From the NCBI RefSeq assembly GCF_012933365.1, contig NZ_JABBVZ010000016.1:1-60144 (forward strand): a stretch of 60,144 nt of DNA. Direction: 5' to 3'. This document shows, one piece after another, positions 35,784-45,890 of the stretch (within the stretch, counting starts at the first letter, position 1; every line of letters begins with the position of its first letter). A model generated the notes under the pieces. The model had not been told where the DNA came from and did no database searches. It saw nothing but the letters and a program-made list of their open reading frames with translations. This DNA is from Sulfobacillus harzensis. Its GTDB lineage: Bacteria > Bacillota > Sulfobacillia > Sulfobacillales > Sulfobacillaceae. Both the position numbers and the translations under genes were made by a program.

Positions 35784-38339
35784 TTAATGCCGGCTCAACA
35801 CGTCCGCAATCGTATCCTTTACGCGGCGTGCCATGGCCCGATTGATGCCCTGGAATTCCATGGCCTGGGTGGTAGAACGCGCCACTTCGGCTACAGGGTG
35901 ATCACGAAGCCAGGTCTGAATGCGCTCTGCCAGCGTCTCTTCCACGACGGTCGCTGTCGGCTGGATAAAATGCGCGAACATGCTCTTCGGGAACTTCTCG
36001 AGCAACGCATCCCACCGCTGCTCAATGGATTCCCACGCGGCCTCCGTCGCGCGTGAGTTCATGACGAGATACGCCAAGGCAATGGGGGCATCCTGCAACC
36101 GTACCTCGGACGAGTAATACAGATTGATGGTGCGCTGAATCAGCTCTGGCTTGCGAAAACGCGCCAAAGCAAACAGATAGCGGGTTTCATCCTGCGGCGT
36201 CTTGCTCTCTTTAAACGCCCGGTAAATTGCGTCCCAGTCCGAGGCATCCCCATTGGCTGCCACCACATTGACAATCGGCGTCAAGAGATCAGGCGCCACC
36301 GAACTTTCTCCCCTGAGGATGGCCGGGAAGCGCTGACGCGCCTCATGAACAACGTCGGAATCATTGCCCGATATCCCCAAAAGTTGAACCAAAGCCGCTC
36401 TAAGGCGTCCAAGACGCACATCTTCGCCGGGCTTTGGCTCCCATCCCAATTCAGCAAAAATGGGACCCGCAATGTCGCGGATGAATTGGGCCACCACGGG
36501 CTTCGACGCCTCGTCCGCCACACGCCATAGCAGGTTCACGTTGGTCGCCACAGCGCCCCATACATCCGGGTCGCGTTCAGCACCCAAGGCACGCCATAAT
36601 TGCACCGCTTGCTGAAGCGGCACTGCCCCCGATTCCACCCCGGCCCACGCATCGTCCACTAGCTGGTAGCGCTCAATGGCGGTCATTTGATCGAAAGCGC
36701 CCAACAGCTTCTCCCACAGGCGGTTGTCATAAGCTGAGCGATAGAATCCCCATCCGCCCTGATTGATGGTAATCCATTGCACGTCCTGGGGAACGGGAAT
36801 CGCGAGGGGTTCCGACGCGAGGATTTTCCGGACCGTCTGGGACTCTCCCGATTGGCCATGAATTCCGACCACGACTGGCACTTGCCAGCGCCCTTCACCC
36901 TCGCCCTGATACCGAAATTGGGTTTGCGTAAGCGTGAGCGTCTTGCCATCCTCGCTTAAGCTCGCGTGTACCAAGGGAAATCCGGGTTGAAAAACCCAAG
37001 AATCCATCATCGAGCGCACGGGCTGACCGGACACGGACTCGAGCGCGTCCCACAAGTCGCTGGTCTCGGTATTTCCGTATTTATGCGTGGTGAGGTAATG
37101 GGAGATGCCGCGTCGGAACACCTCAGGGCCCAGATACTGCTCGAGCATGCGGAGCACCGAGCCGCCTTTTTGATAGGTTAGGACGTCAAACATAGCCCAA
37201 GACTCGACCGGCCGCCCCACCGGAAACTCAATCGAGCGCGTGGAGGCTAGCCCGTCGATGGTCATGGCATAGGCGCGCCCGTGGCTAAAGGTGGTCCAAA
37301 CCTCCCATTCGGGATGCAGCGCATCGCTGGCCAACTCCTGCATCAGCGTGGCAAAGGCCTCGTTGAGCCAAATGCCGTTCCACCAACGCATGGTGACCAA
37401 GTCGCCAAACCACATGTGGGCGGTTTCATGAGCGATTACGCTTACGGCCGGTGCCTTTTCCTGCAATGCCGCCCGTTCCGGGTTCATCAGCAAATACTCT
37501 TCGCGATAGGTGACGCAGCCCAGATTCTCCATCGCACCAGCGGCAAATTCGGGAACCGCCACGTGATCCAACTTGTCTCCGGGGTAGGGAATGCCGAAAT
37601 AATTTTCAAAGAACCCCAGCGTTTCCTGCGCCGCCTTCTCCGCCCAATCAGTCATCCCCTCAAATCCGGGGCGATAGGCAACGCGAACTGGGGTCTTCCC
37701 CACGTTGATCGGATTGGTGGCCTTGTACGGGCCAACCACCAAGGCCACTAAGTATGTAGACATGGGCATGGTATCAGCAAACACAATGCGGCGCTTTCCC
37801 TGCCCATCCACGGTGTTGGATACCTCACGAGCATTGGAGATGGCGGTCAGACTCTCGTCGACGACCGCCGTGATTTGAAACACGGCCTTAAACTCGGGTT
37901 CATCCCAGCCCGGAAAAATCTGCCGTGCATCGGTGGCTTCACAATGCGTCGAAGCAATGATGACCGGCTGTCCATCCGGTCCTTGAACTGTCGTCCGATA
38001 AAAGCCCCGCAAATCGTTGCCTAATTCGCCTTGGTAATGAATAGACAGGATTCCGCTGCCAGGCTGAATCGCTTGGTCAAAGTGAATCACAATTTGTTCT
38101 TCGTCGGCATTGTCGGTGACCGATGCGATCAGATTGGCGTGGTCGGCATCAGACCAACTCACGTCACCAATGGTCAAATCCAGTGCGTTTAAGATCATCT
38201 CGTTCAGCGGTTCGTGAACATCGACCTCGATGCGTACGGTTCCAACAAAACGCCCGTCAGGCAAGTTGGGCTCGATGACCAACTCGTAGCGTCGGGGCAA
38301 GGCCGTACGCGGCAACCGATATGGCGGACGCTCAGCCAT
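35784..38339 (-). CDS. pepN: M1 family aminopeptidase
   Basis: An 851-aa zinc aminopeptidase of the M1 family, which removes N-terminal residues from peptides. GAMEN is at 268-272, HETAH at 304-308 and the third zinc ligand is E327 in WLNEAF. The C-terminal ERAP1-like helical domain (from ~520) is present, so the length is normal. ATG 38339 follows AAGGAGGGA. No signal peptide is seen, so it acts in the cytosol. It is a single-gene unit ending in the hairpin at 35695-35731. Confidence 0.93.
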   Translation of the reverse strand: MAERPPYRLPRTALPRRYELVIEPNLPDGRFVGTVRIEVDVHEPLNEMILNALDLTIGDVSWSDADHANLIASVTDNADEEQIVIHFDQAIQPGSGILSIHYQGELGNDLRGFYRTTVQGPDGQPVIIASTHCEATDARQIFPGWDEPEFKAVFQITAVVDESLTAISNAREVSNTVDGQGKRRIVFADTMPMSTYLVALVVGPYKATNPINVGKTPVRVAYRPGFEGMTDWAEKAAQETLGFFENYFGIPYPGDKLDHVAVPEFAAGAMENLGCVTYREEYLLMNPERAALQEKAPAVSVIAHETAHMWFGDLVTMRWWNGIWLNEAFATLMQELASDALHPEWEVWTTFSHGRAYAMTIDGLASTRSIEFPVGRPVESWAMFDVLTYQKGGSVLRMLEQYLGPEVFRRGISHYLTTHKYGNTETSDLWDALESVSGQPVRSMMDSWVFQPGFPLVHASLSEDGKTLTLTQTQFRYQGEGEGRWQVPVVVGIHGQSGESQTVRKILASEPLAIPVPQDVQWITINQGGWGFYRSAYDNRLWEKLLGAFDQMTAIERYQLVDDAWAGVESGAVPLQQAVQLWRALGAERDPDVWGAVATNVNLLWRVADEASKPVVAQFIRDIAGPIFAELGWEPKPGEDVRLGRLRAALVQLLGISGNDSDVVHEARQRFPAILRGESSVAPDLLTPIVNVVAANGDASDWDAIYRAFKESKTPQDETRYLFALARFRKPELIQRTINLYYSSEVRLQDAPIALAYLVMNSRATEAAWESIEQRWDALLEKFPKSMFAHFIQPTATVVEETLAERIQTWLRDHPVAEVARSTTQAMEFQGINRAMARRVKDTIADVLSRH

Positions 38340-38425
38340 GGGCGGTCCCTCCTTCGTGGGTTACACAATCATAGCTTTCGGCTTTCGTGCCCCACGCTAT
38401 TCGCCCTTTGGCTGATGGATTCCTG

Positions 38426-39265
38426 CTACGGACTATTTTGAGCAAACAAGGACGATGCGCCTTCGGTCGGAGGAGTCCACACTTTTTCCTTGGGGAAGAG
38501 ATTCCCCGATACCGCCACCCAATTGGCATTGGCCGCCAACACCTTTACCGCAACCAGTCCGTTGGGCGTTCGCACCGCATATCCTGACGACCCATGCGAA
38601 AGCACGGCCGCAGCGGGCACCGTCAAAACCCCGGGCAAGGTTCGCGAGAGCACTTTCACTAGGTCCACGGTATTAAACGGTTGCGCCGCGGCGGAGGCAA
38701 ACACGGCCTTCACCGTGACAAATCCTTGACGGGGAGAGTCGGTCGAGACAATCGTCCCCGCAGGTTTTGTCTTGCCCGTCAGGGTCACGTGCGCGCCCCG
38801 ATGCCATGGGGCGGACTGATCGGCCGGCACCCGAACTGCCACCGTTAAGGGAGCTTTTGTGGCCACAACGGCCACGGTCGGCTCGGTCGGACCCGGCACA
38901 GCCACGCCCGGCGGCGGGGTCCCGACATAGGATCCCACTGGGGCCACCGCTTTGACAACACCGGCGGCAGGCGCGGAAACCAACTGACCGTTCTTCATCG
39001 CCACCAGAGGGGCTCCGCTCGGTACCGTTTGCCCGACATGGACTCTGTCCTGAGAAACCTCCGTCAAAAAGCCCTGATATCGTACAATACGGGTTTGAGC
39101 AGGCACAACCACCCCGGAGTCTTCTCGGGTGACAGTCAATGAGCGTCGCTGAACCAATTGCCACGCCGCTTGGTGTGCCGTGGGATGCGGTGTCGCCCCA
39201 CACCCGGCCAAAAGCCCCGTCGCTGCAAGGCCAAGGCTGAGAACATGCCAGCGCCTCACTCGCAT
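38426..39265 (-). CDS. Lipoprotein adaptor of an ABC exporter (HlyD/MacA-like)
   Basis: A 279-aa lipoprotein. ATG 39265 overlaps the end of the permease gene; a longer upstream frame has no start signal. The signal ends in the lipobox LLAGC (C22). The body contains the two lipoyl-like halves of periplasmic adaptor proteins (VHVGQTVPSGAPLVAM, SAPAAGVVKAVAPVGSYV) and a beta-barrel region (VRVPADQSAPWHRGAHVTL). With the two genes upstream it makes a MacA/MacB-like system anchored to the outer face of a monoderm membrane. Confidence 0.82.
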   Translation of the reverse strand: MRVRRWHVLSLGLAATGLLAGCGATPHPTAHQAAWQLVQRRSLTVTREDSGVVVPAQTRIVRYQGFLTEVSQDRVHVGQTVPSGAPLVAMKNGQLVSAPAAGVVKAVAPVGSYVGTPPPGVAVPGPTEPTVAVVATKAPLTVAVRVPADQSAPWHRGAHVTLTGKTKPAGTIVSTDSPRQGFVTVKAVFASAAAQPFNTVDLVKVLSRTLPGVLTVPAAAVLSHGSSGYAVRTPNGLVAVKVLAANANWVAVSGNLFPKEKVWTPPTEGASSLFAQNSP

Positions 39266-40437
39266 CGCAAAGCCACCGCCGGCGCTAAACGAGCGGCGCG
39301 AGCCGCTGGATAGATGCCAAACAGCATGCCAAGTCCCACGCTGAAGGCTAAAGCAACCAAGGGCACGATGGGAGAGAGATGCATAGACAAGTGCAACTGA
39401 CGGGTAATCTCCCAACTAATTCCTACCCCCGCGCCAACCCCAAGAATTCCTCCAGTCCCAGAAATCAGCACCGCTTCCAAGAGAAACTGGAGCAAGATGT
39501 CCATGCCGCGAGCGCCTAAACTTTTACGCACGCCAATTTCGCGCACGCGCTCGGAGACCGAAATCAAAAGCACATTCAGCATGCCTATGCCTCCAACCAC
39601 GATGGAAATGGCCGCGACTCCCACTAAGACCTGGGTTAGCAAGTGACTAATCTCTTGCGTCAAATTAAGAATTTGGGATTGGGTGAGGATGGTGTACCGT
39701 GCGCTCCCTCCGACCCAATGATTCAAATGACGGCCCAGGCGGTTCACCACCTTCGTCACGGAACTCGAGCGGGTGCGAAGATAGACGGAGTCCACGGCTT
39801 GACTGCCGTGCTGGTCGCGAAAAGCGGTTAGGGGTACCATGGCCACCGCATCCTGATTGACGTCAAAGAACGCTCCCTTAGCGGCCAATACGCCCACCAC
39901 AGTATCGGGCTCCCCGTCAATCATGACCGTTCGTCCTACGGGATTGACCGGCCCAAAGAGAGTTCGGCTGGTCTCGGCGCCCAAAACCGCCACGTCGAGA
40001 TGGCGTGCTTCGTCCACCCGGGTCAGGTATCGGCCGTACGCAAGGTGGTACTGCAATACCGACGAGGTTAAGGGCGGCGTACTGGCATAAATGGTCGCCA
40101 CAGCTTTCTTTCCCCGTGCGGTCACGGCACTGGTCTCGTAATCCACGGGGGCACCCACGGCGACTCCCTTGACCGTGGTCAACCGATTCGCCTCGGCGAG
40201 GGTGAGGTCACGGTGGGAGTTGGTAGCCGAAACCAACGGATTCATCGTCACCACGACCAAATTGCTGCCTAAATTCTCGATGCGAGCACTAACCCCCGAC
40301 GACGCGGACTTCATCAGCGTCATCAGCGCAATCACCGCCGCAACCCCAATGAAAATGCCCAACAGGCTCAACCCACTGCGAAGCTTGTAGGTCCACAAGG
40401 GTCTCCATGCCTGCCGAGCCAAGTCATCCATTCGCAT
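39256..40437 (-). CDS. MacB/FtsX-type ABC permease
   Basis: About 393 residues starting at ATG 40437 ([15 protein letters not shown]), overlapping the ATPase gene by 14 bp, with GAGGGGG just upstream. One N-terminal helix (SLLGIFIGVAAVIALMTL), a large outside domain and three C-terminal helices (LVGVAAISIVVGGIGMLNVLL; FLLEAVLISGTGGILGVG; PLVALAFSVGLGMLFGIYPA) are the MacB layout, with the coupling motif RVREIGVRKSLGA. It probably exports a peptide, lipid or antibiotic; the substrate is unknown. Confidence 0.9.
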   Translation of the reverse strand: MRMDDLARQAWRPLWTYKLRSGLSLLGIFIGVAAVIALMTLMKSASSGVSARIENLGSNLVVVTMNPLVSATNSHRDLTLAEANRLTTVKGVAVGAPVDYETSAVTARGKKAVATIYASTPPLTSSVLQYHLAYGRYLTRVDEARHLDVAVLGAETSRTLFGPVNPVGRTVMIDGEPDTVVGVLAAKGAFFDVNQDAVAMVPLTAFRDQHGSQAVDSVYLRTRSSSVTKVVNRLGRHLNHWVGGSARYTILTQSQILNLTQEISHLLTQVLVGVAAISIVVGGIGMLNVLLISVSERVREIGVRKSLGARGMDILLQFLLEAVLISGTGGILGVGAGVGISWEITRQLHLSMHLSPIVPLVALAFSVGLGMLFGIYPAARAARLAPAVALRCE

Positions 40438-41113
40438 GAAGTGCCCCCTCTCGAGGAGAAACGAGACGGCCGCTCTCAATCGTCACCGCCCGGTCCGCCA
40501 CCCGCGCGAATTGACGATCATGGGTAATGAGCACGATGGTCTGTCCTTCGCGGTGCAACTGTTGAAAAAGCCGCATGATGTCATTGCTGCTCTGCTCATC
40601 TAAATTGCCCGTGGGTTCGTCCGCCAACAGCAGCTTGGGCTCGGCGGCCAACGCTCGGGCTACCGCCACCCGCTGCTGCTGCCCCCCCGAAAGCTCCTGC
40701 GGTCGATAATCGAGGCGATGTTCCAGTCCGAGTTCCGAAAGCCAATGGTCCGCAACCTCGCGTCGCCGCCGAGGCGGCATACCGCGATAAATGAGCGGCA
40801 ATTCGACATTTTCACGGGCTGTGAGAGTCGGAACCAAATTAAATGACTGGAAGACAAACCCGATGGTACGGTTGCGGAACTTGGCCAACCGCCGATCGGC
40901 CCACCGCCCTACTTCCTCGCCCATCAGCCAGTATCGCCCGGTTGTCGGCCGGTCCAAAAGGCCAATAATGTTCATCAAGGTCGACTTGCCGGATCCGGAG
41001 GGACCCACCACGGCCAAAAATTCGCCATCAGCCACGGTCAAATCCACGTCGCTTAAAGCCGGCGCATTGCGCCGACCGGGATAGATTTTGCCAACCTGCT
41101 CAAGAACTAGCAA
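40424..41113 (-). CDS. LolD/MacB-type ABC transporter ATPase
   Basis: A 229-aa ATPase with Walker A GPSGSGKS (37-44), signature [15 protein letters not shown], Walker [14 protein letters not shown] and H-loop LITHD. It is the first gene of a three-gene operon (ATPase, permease, adaptor) in which every junction overlaps. Confidence 0.95.
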   Translation of the reverse strand: MLVLEQVGKIYPGRRNAPALSDVDLTVADGEFLAVVGPSGSGKSTLMNIIGLLDRPTTGRYWLMGEEVGRWADRRLAKFRNRTIGFVFQSFNLVPTLTARENVELPLIYRGMPPRRRREVADHWLSELGLEHRLDYRPQELSGGQQQRVAVARALAAEPKLLLADEPTGNLDEQSSNDIMRLFQQLHREGQTIVLITHDRQFARVADRAVTIESGRLVSPREGALHANG

Positions 41114-41504
41114 GACGCTTCCCCCTGATGAAGAAAATGTCCCACGCGGCTACGGGGACTTCTATAATTATTGTCGAGAAGTTTCAGGAAGGCGCCAAGT
41201 CTATTATTTTGGAACCCATGTCAGTTTCTGGGGACACAAATCCATTGGGGATTCCCAAAGATGGGATATGCAAGTCCGAGGAAGGAACCAGCACAGAAAA
41301 GCCATACCAACGCTGTGTCCGACAATGCTTGGCTTACTTAGCACCGACCTGCCCTTCCCTTTACAACTATTATGCCCTGACTGCCGAGATTTTCCAACCC
41401 TTGACAATCGTCGACGCTGATCGCATTATTCCGAGCGCAGAATCCTACTTGGATGCGAGCGAGCCTCATGAGCAACATCCCGTCGTTGATTTCCGGCGAG
41501 AGAA
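41114..41504. other. Intergenic interval upstream of the ABC operon
   Basis: A 390-bp stretch without a convincing gene. A plus-strand open frame from 41128 lacks a ribosome site and matches nothing I know. The ABC operon promoter should lie at its left end. Confidence 0.4.
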
Positions 41505-41548
41505 AGAGCACCTCCAACAAGGTGTGTTACCCCGTTCGGAGGTGCTCT
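41505..41548 (-). terminator. Terminator after pepA
   Basis: AGAGCACCTCC (41505-41515) pairs exactly with 41538-41548, an 11-bp stem. On the minus strand it is followed by TTTCTCTC. It lies 32 bp beyond the pepA stop. Confidence 0.75.
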
Positions 41549-41579
41549 GATTTAAGTGGGAGAATCGGCGTGTTAGTGT

Positions 41580-42944
41580 TTAGTCTTCTTGGGCCCAGAG
41601 TCGGCACACCTCGACCAGGGTGGCCACACCATATCCTGTCGCCCCAGCGCCAATCTGGCCGCCTTCCCCGGAAAACGACAGACCGGCAATGTCCAAGTGC
41701 GCCCAAGGGGTCGATCCCGCGAAATGGCCGATGAAGAGCCCCGCCGTCACCGTGCCAGCAGGCCGACCGCCGCTGTTTTTAATATCTGCGGCACTGGTCT
41801 TAATCAAGTCGCCATAGTCCTCATCATGCGGCAGCTCCCAAGTGGGTTCCGCTGCCCAGTCAGCTGCGGCTTTGACCTGATTGGCAAGCTTATCATCGTT
41901 GGTGATGAGGCCGCTTCGAATGCCTCCCAACGCGACCACATTAGCCCCTGTAAGAGTGGCCATGTCCACAACCGCTTGCGCTCCCTGACGCCGTGCCCAG
42001 GTCACGCCGTCGGCCAACACCAATCGGCCTTCGGCGTCGGTGGAAATTACCTCGACGTGCGTTCCATCCATCATAGTAAGGACATCCCCGGGACGGTACG
42101 CCCCGCCTCCGGGTAAATTCTCGGCCAGGGGCAAAACGGCCAGTACATTCACGGGCCAGCCCATTTGGGCCACCGCCCGAATGGCGCCGGCCACCGCGGC
42201 AGCGCCGCCCATGTCCCCCTTCATACGACCCATACCTTCTCCGGGCTTGAGTGAAATGCCGCCACTGTCAAACGTAATGCCTTTGCCCACCAGCGCAATC
42301 CACGGAGCCCCGGGTTTGCCTTCATAGCGTCCCGTCAACAGCACCGGAGGCCGATGGCTTCCCTGGCCAACAGCCAAAATACCTCCGGCGCCCATGTCTT
42401 TCAACGCCTCATGATTAAACATCTGCCATTGAATGCGCTCGGAACTTCCCTCCTGGAAATAGTCCGCCAAGTGGGTCGGCGGCTTAAGGTTGGAGGGGAT
42501 GTTTATCCAGTCACGAACCCGCATTTGCTCACGAAGAATCGTAAGTTCCACCTCGAGCGGCGCATGGGAAACCACCAACACCTCGGGCCCCTCAACCGCC
42601 GCTGGTTCCGGTTTGTATTGATATAGACCTTGTCCGACTCCCCACAGGGCGGCGCGCAAAAACGCGGCGTCCAATCCGTCCACCAACACCCCAATTTTCG
42701 ACGGAGAGAGCCCACGAGCCACTCTCACAGCCTCACCGAAGGCGGCCTTTGTCCGTCTCGCAGTTTTCTTGGGCGGGACCACAACGAGCGGGCGTTGACT
42801 GCTTCCCACAACCAAGGCCGGGACATCACCGTGCATAGGCAACGATCCGTTAAATTGTTTCTCCCAGGCTTGCTTTTCCACAACCCAGACATCCACGGCG
42901 GTCTCCGTAAATTCCGGAGTCCAATGCCACCGATTCGTAAACAT
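41580..42944 (-). CDS. pepA: Leucyl aminopeptidase (M17)
   Basis: A 454-aa cytosolic aminopeptidase of the M17 family. The metal site is seen in ALVGKGITFDSGGISLKP and in STDAEGRLVLADG; the family signature is NTDAEGRL, so the first residue is Ser instead of Asn. I chose ATG 42944 (MFTNRWHWTPEF) behind GGGAGAG; the frame is open 39 codons further upstream, but that part looks non-coding. The gene is divergent from kynU across 247 bp that must hold both promoters. Confidence 0.92.
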   Translation of the reverse strand: MFTNRWHWTPEFTETAVDVWVVEKQAWEKQFNGSLPMHGDVPALVVGSSQRPLVVVPPKKTARRTKAAFGEAVRVARGLSPSKIGVLVDGLDAAFLRAALWGVGQGLYQYKPEPAAVEGPEVLVVSHAPLEVELTILREQMRVRDWINIPSNLKPPTHLADYFQEGSSERIQWQMFNHEALKDMGAGGILAVGQGSHRPPVLLTGRYEGKPGAPWIALVGKGITFDSGGISLKPGEGMGRMKGDMGGAAAVAGAIRAVAQMGWPVNVLAVLPLAENLPGGGAYRPGDVLTMMDGTHVEVISTDAEGRLVLADGVTWARRQGAQAVVDMATLTGANVVALGGIRSGLITNDDKLANQVKAAADWAAEPTWELPHDEDYGDLIKTSAADIKNSGGRPAGTVTAGLFIGHFAGSTPWAHLDIAGLSFSGEGGQIGAGATGYGVATLVEVCRLWAQED

Positions 42945-43191
42945 CTCTTGGTCACTCTCCCTATCTCTGGTTCGCGGGAATGCCCACCGTACCGGACACC
43001 CCATAATCCCTCTCACTTTAGCATTGGAAAGGCAGGGCACACCACCACTATCAACAATCAAACGAGGGCGTCTGGCCCCAGCTCGAGCATCCTAATGACC
43101 CCGTTTTCGCGCGTATCTCGTGGCGGAATAGCCAAAAAGGATTTTCCTGACGCGTAGCCGAAATCGAACAACAACAGAAAGGAGCATCATA

Positions 43192-44442
43192 GTGCGAGAA
43201 GATTGGCTCGAGCAAGCGAAGACGAAGGAAGCGGCCGACCCCTGGGCGGCTCTGCCTGACCGATTCGTCATCCCACCGCATACCCTCTATTTTGACGGCA
43301 ACTCTCTCGGACTAATGAGTCAGAAGAGCCGTGAACGCGTCGAGGCTGTTTTGGACGAGTGGTCTACACTCGCAGTGCTGGGCTGGGACCGGGGTCGGGA
43401 TCCATGGTTTACCCGCTCTGAGCGAGTTGCCGACGCGGTTGGCACGCGCATCGGCGCACGGCCCGGCGAGGTAGTGCTGGGAGCATCCACCACGATAATG
43501 CTGCATCAATTACTAGCCACTTTCTACACGGGCGGTCACATTCTCATCGACAGCCTGGCGTTCCCCACCGACCGGTATGTGGCAGAGAGCTTTCTTAGCC
43601 AACGAGGACGTGGGTTAGAATCGCTGGTGGTGGTGCCCAGTGGGCCAGGCGATTTGCTCAATCCGGAAGATATTGTGCGCTGCGCCACCGACGACGTGTG
43701 TGTGGCCATCTTGCCATCAGTAGTATTCACCTCCGGCCAGCGGCTGCCGATGGAAGAATTGACCCGAGAACTGAGACACCGAGGCGTGATGGTGATTTGG
43801 GACTTGTCCCATTCGGCGGGACTGTTCACGCATCAACTCCACGATGAAAACATCGACGCGGCCGTTTTCTGCACCTACAAATATCTTCACGGTGGACCCG
43901 GTTCCCCCGGCGCGGCCTTTGTCCACCAGCGCCATTGGCCCCTGAACCCCGGTCTCAAAGGGTGGTGGGGGTCGGCCAACGATCAGCAATTTCTAATGCC
44001 AGACGATTTTCGTGGTGCCGCCGATACCTCAGCGCTGCAGCTGGGCACCCCCTCCATGCTGGCGCTGGCGGGACTTCAGGGGGCTCTGGAAGCGGTGGCA
44101 GATGTGCCGGTCGAAGCTCTCTGGAGCCGGTCGCATACGCTGTTGCGTTTTTTGGAACAAATGGCGGAGGAAGCGCTGGTCCCGTTGGGCGTCCGCTGCA
44201 TGACCCCTAAGACGATGCGCGGCGGCCATCTGGCCATATCCCATGCTGAGGCCCGCTCACTCAGCGTGAAGCTTCGGGCCCGTGGCGCCATCTCGGACTT
44301 TCGATATCCGCATATCATCCGTCTCGCCCCAGTACCCACCACCACACGCTGGCATGATTTAGTGGCCCTAGTGGAAACGCTCGAGGAGCTTTTGAGGGCC
44401 GAGGATTGGATGGCGATTGACGACACCGGTCGAGTCCCCTAG
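43192..44442 (+). CDS. kynU: Kynureninase
   Basis: A 416-aa PLP enzyme that splits kynurenine into anthranilate and alanine. The start is GTG 43192 behind AGAAAGGAG. FDGNSLGL (34-41), the PLP aspartate in WDLSHSAG (D204) and the Schiff-base lysine K230 in CTYKYLHGGPGSPG are all present, and WWGS near 260 is typical. No tryptophan dioxygenase or kynurenine formamidase gene is near, so the rest of the pathway must lie elsewhere. Confidence 0.93.
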   Translation: MREDWLEQAKTKEAADPWAALPDRFVIPPHTLYFDGNSLGLMSQKSRERVEAVLDEWSTLAVLGWDRGRDPWFTRSERVADAVGTRIGARPGEVVLGASTTIMLHQLLATFYTGGHILIDSLAFPTDRYVAESFLSQRGRGLESLVVVPSGPGDLLNPEDIVRCATDDVCVAILPSVVFTSGQRLPMEELTRELRHRGVMVIWDLSHSAGLFTHQLHDENIDAAVFCTYKYLHGGPGSPGAAFVHQRHWPLNPGLKGWWGSANDQQFLMPDDFRGAADTSALQLGTPSMLALAGLQGALEAVADVPVEALWSRSHTLLRFLEQMAEEALVPLGVRCMTPKTMRGGHLAISHAEARSLSVKLRARGAISDFRYPHIIRLAPVPTTTRWHDLVALVETLEELLRAEDWMAIDDTGRVP

Positions 44443-44536
44443 AGAAAGGTCGATGAAAAAAGAGGAGTCGTGGATTGGGCAGCGAATGACTTAGGCTACA
44501 TAAAACCCTCCGAAAAAGGAAAAAGGAGAGAAAGCA

Positions 44537-45001
44537 ATGCTTAAGACCCTCGCACCAATCGCTGCCGCGGCCATCGCAGGCGGTGTCCTCGTCTCAAGTG
44601 CGACCTTTGCCGACAGCCATCATCGTGACGCCAAGCCGGCAAATCATCCGTACGTGGTTCACGGCGTCTACGCCAGCGGCAGCGTGGGCACGATTTTAGG
44701 CAATTCGTCCATCTCTGTGAAGACGCCCAATGGCAACGTAACCGTGTACATTACGGCCAAGACGGATTTGCATCTAGAGGCCAACGGTACGGCGGGCGCG
44801 ATGCTGTCAGCCATCAACAGCCACCATCTTTATATTACGGCTCGGGTAGTGAAGAGTCATGGCAAACTCACTGCGCTTAGCCTTAATGCTAAGGTTAATG
44901 CCCAACCGAAGGAGAAAAAGCACCCAGAACACTACCAAAGCCCCAAAAAGCACGATTCGAAACACGAGGTCACGAAACCCACCGTTAAACATGGGCATTA
45001 G
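44537..45001 (+). CDS. Small exported protein, DUF5666-like
   Basis: A 154-aa protein with a clear signal peptide (MLKTLAPIAAAAIAGGVLVSSATFA). ATG 44537 is behind AAAAAGGAG. The centre (VHGVYASGSVGTILGNSSISVKT...NVTVYITAKTDLHLE) resembles small beta-barrel DUF5666 domains, and the tail is rich in Lys and His (KKHPEHYQSPKKHDSKHE), possibly for metal or wall binding. It ends 17 bp inside the convergent patatin gene. Confidence 0.7.
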   Translation: MLKTLAPIAAAAIAGGVLVSSATFADSHHRDAKPANHPYVVHGVYASGSVGTILGNSSISVKTPNGNVTVYITAKTDLHLEANGTAGAMLSAINSHHLYITARVVKSHGKLTALSLNAKVNAQPKEKKHPEHYQSPKKHDSKHEVTKPTVKHGH

Positions 45002-45851
45002 GGAGTTCGGCAAGCGCATCGATATTCTCCGACGCCAGCTGATATCCCAGGTCAATAATGGCGGTCACGCGTTCCCAGACACGGTGGCCGCCTTTCATCT
45101 CCAAGCGTACCGTCGTCACCGGCAGGGACAACTGACGCTGGCGAACAACCGAAAGCTCCCGAATCATCGCCGTCATGCTCGCTTCCAATACATGAAAGGC
45201 ATTCCATCGAGGGCGCATGACCAGAGGATGCGGTTCATCCACCCACACCCCGATCACCTGCTCCGCCCCCATCCAGGCAGCCACATCGAGCGGATAATCA
45301 TCCGTTACTCCACCGTCGACCAGCCACTCCGCTCCCAATGGCACCGGCGCAAAAAGCCCCGGCACGGCATTGGACGCGCGGAGCGCCGTCTTCAGATCCA
45401 ATTCCTGCCCCCGCCAACCCAAATCCAGCCGGCGTCCCAATTCGAGCCGAACCGGCGAGCCCACGCCAAACACTTGAGGATGGCGATTGGTGATTGACGT
45501 GGCCACCACCCATAACGGACGCTGGAGTGAGGACCACTCCTTGCCTGCCAGATAGGGATAAAGACGCTGAAAGAGCCGTTCGTCGCTCACCAGGGCAGGC
45601 GGCAATCGCCCCTCAACAAGAGACCGAATCCAGGTTCGCCAGGGCTTTTTAAGATCTCGGGCTGTCAGCGTCTTAGCCAACCGGCGCAATTCGCCCGGGG
45701 CATGGCCCAGCGCTAACAGCGCCCCCACCAGCGCTCCCGCCGACGATCCCACATAAGCATCCACGGTCACCCCATGGTCGGTCAAAGCTTCGGCGACCCC
45801 GATACCGGCCAGGGCCCATAGGCCACCACCACTCAATACCAACGCTGTCAT
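44985..45851 (-). CDS. Patatin-like phospholipase
   Basis: A 288-aa lipid acyl hydrolase of the patatin/RssA type. The oxyanion loop is SGGGLWALA, the nucleophile is S37 in GSSAG, and the dyad Asp is in WLVDGGVTDDYP. There is no signal peptide. It probably acts on membrane phospholipids. It is transcribed after the nth operon, 39 bp behind the receiver-like gene, and may belong to the same unit. Confidence 0.9.
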   Translation of the reverse strand: MTALVLSGGGLWALAGIGVAEALTDHGVTVDAYVGSSAGALVGALLALGHAPGELRRLAKTLTARDLKKPWRTWIRSLVEGRLPPALVSDERLFQRLYPYLAGKEWSSLQRPLWVVATSITNRHPQVFGVGSPVRLELGRRLDLGWRGQELDLKTALRASNAVPGLFAPVPLGAEWLVDGGVTDDYPLDVAAWMGAEQVIGVWVDEPHPLVMRPRWNAFHVLEASMTAMIRELSVVRQRQLSLPVTTVRLEMKGGHRVWERVTAIIDLGYQLASENIDALAELPNAHV

Positions 45852-45890
45852 GCGATCACCCCATTTAAGCTTACGCGGAGGGCGATTCGC

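Noticed and set aside
38426-41113. ABC exporter as a lantibiotic immunity system
   Set aside because: No precursor, modification or two-component genes are adjacent; the layout is a general MacAB-like exporter.
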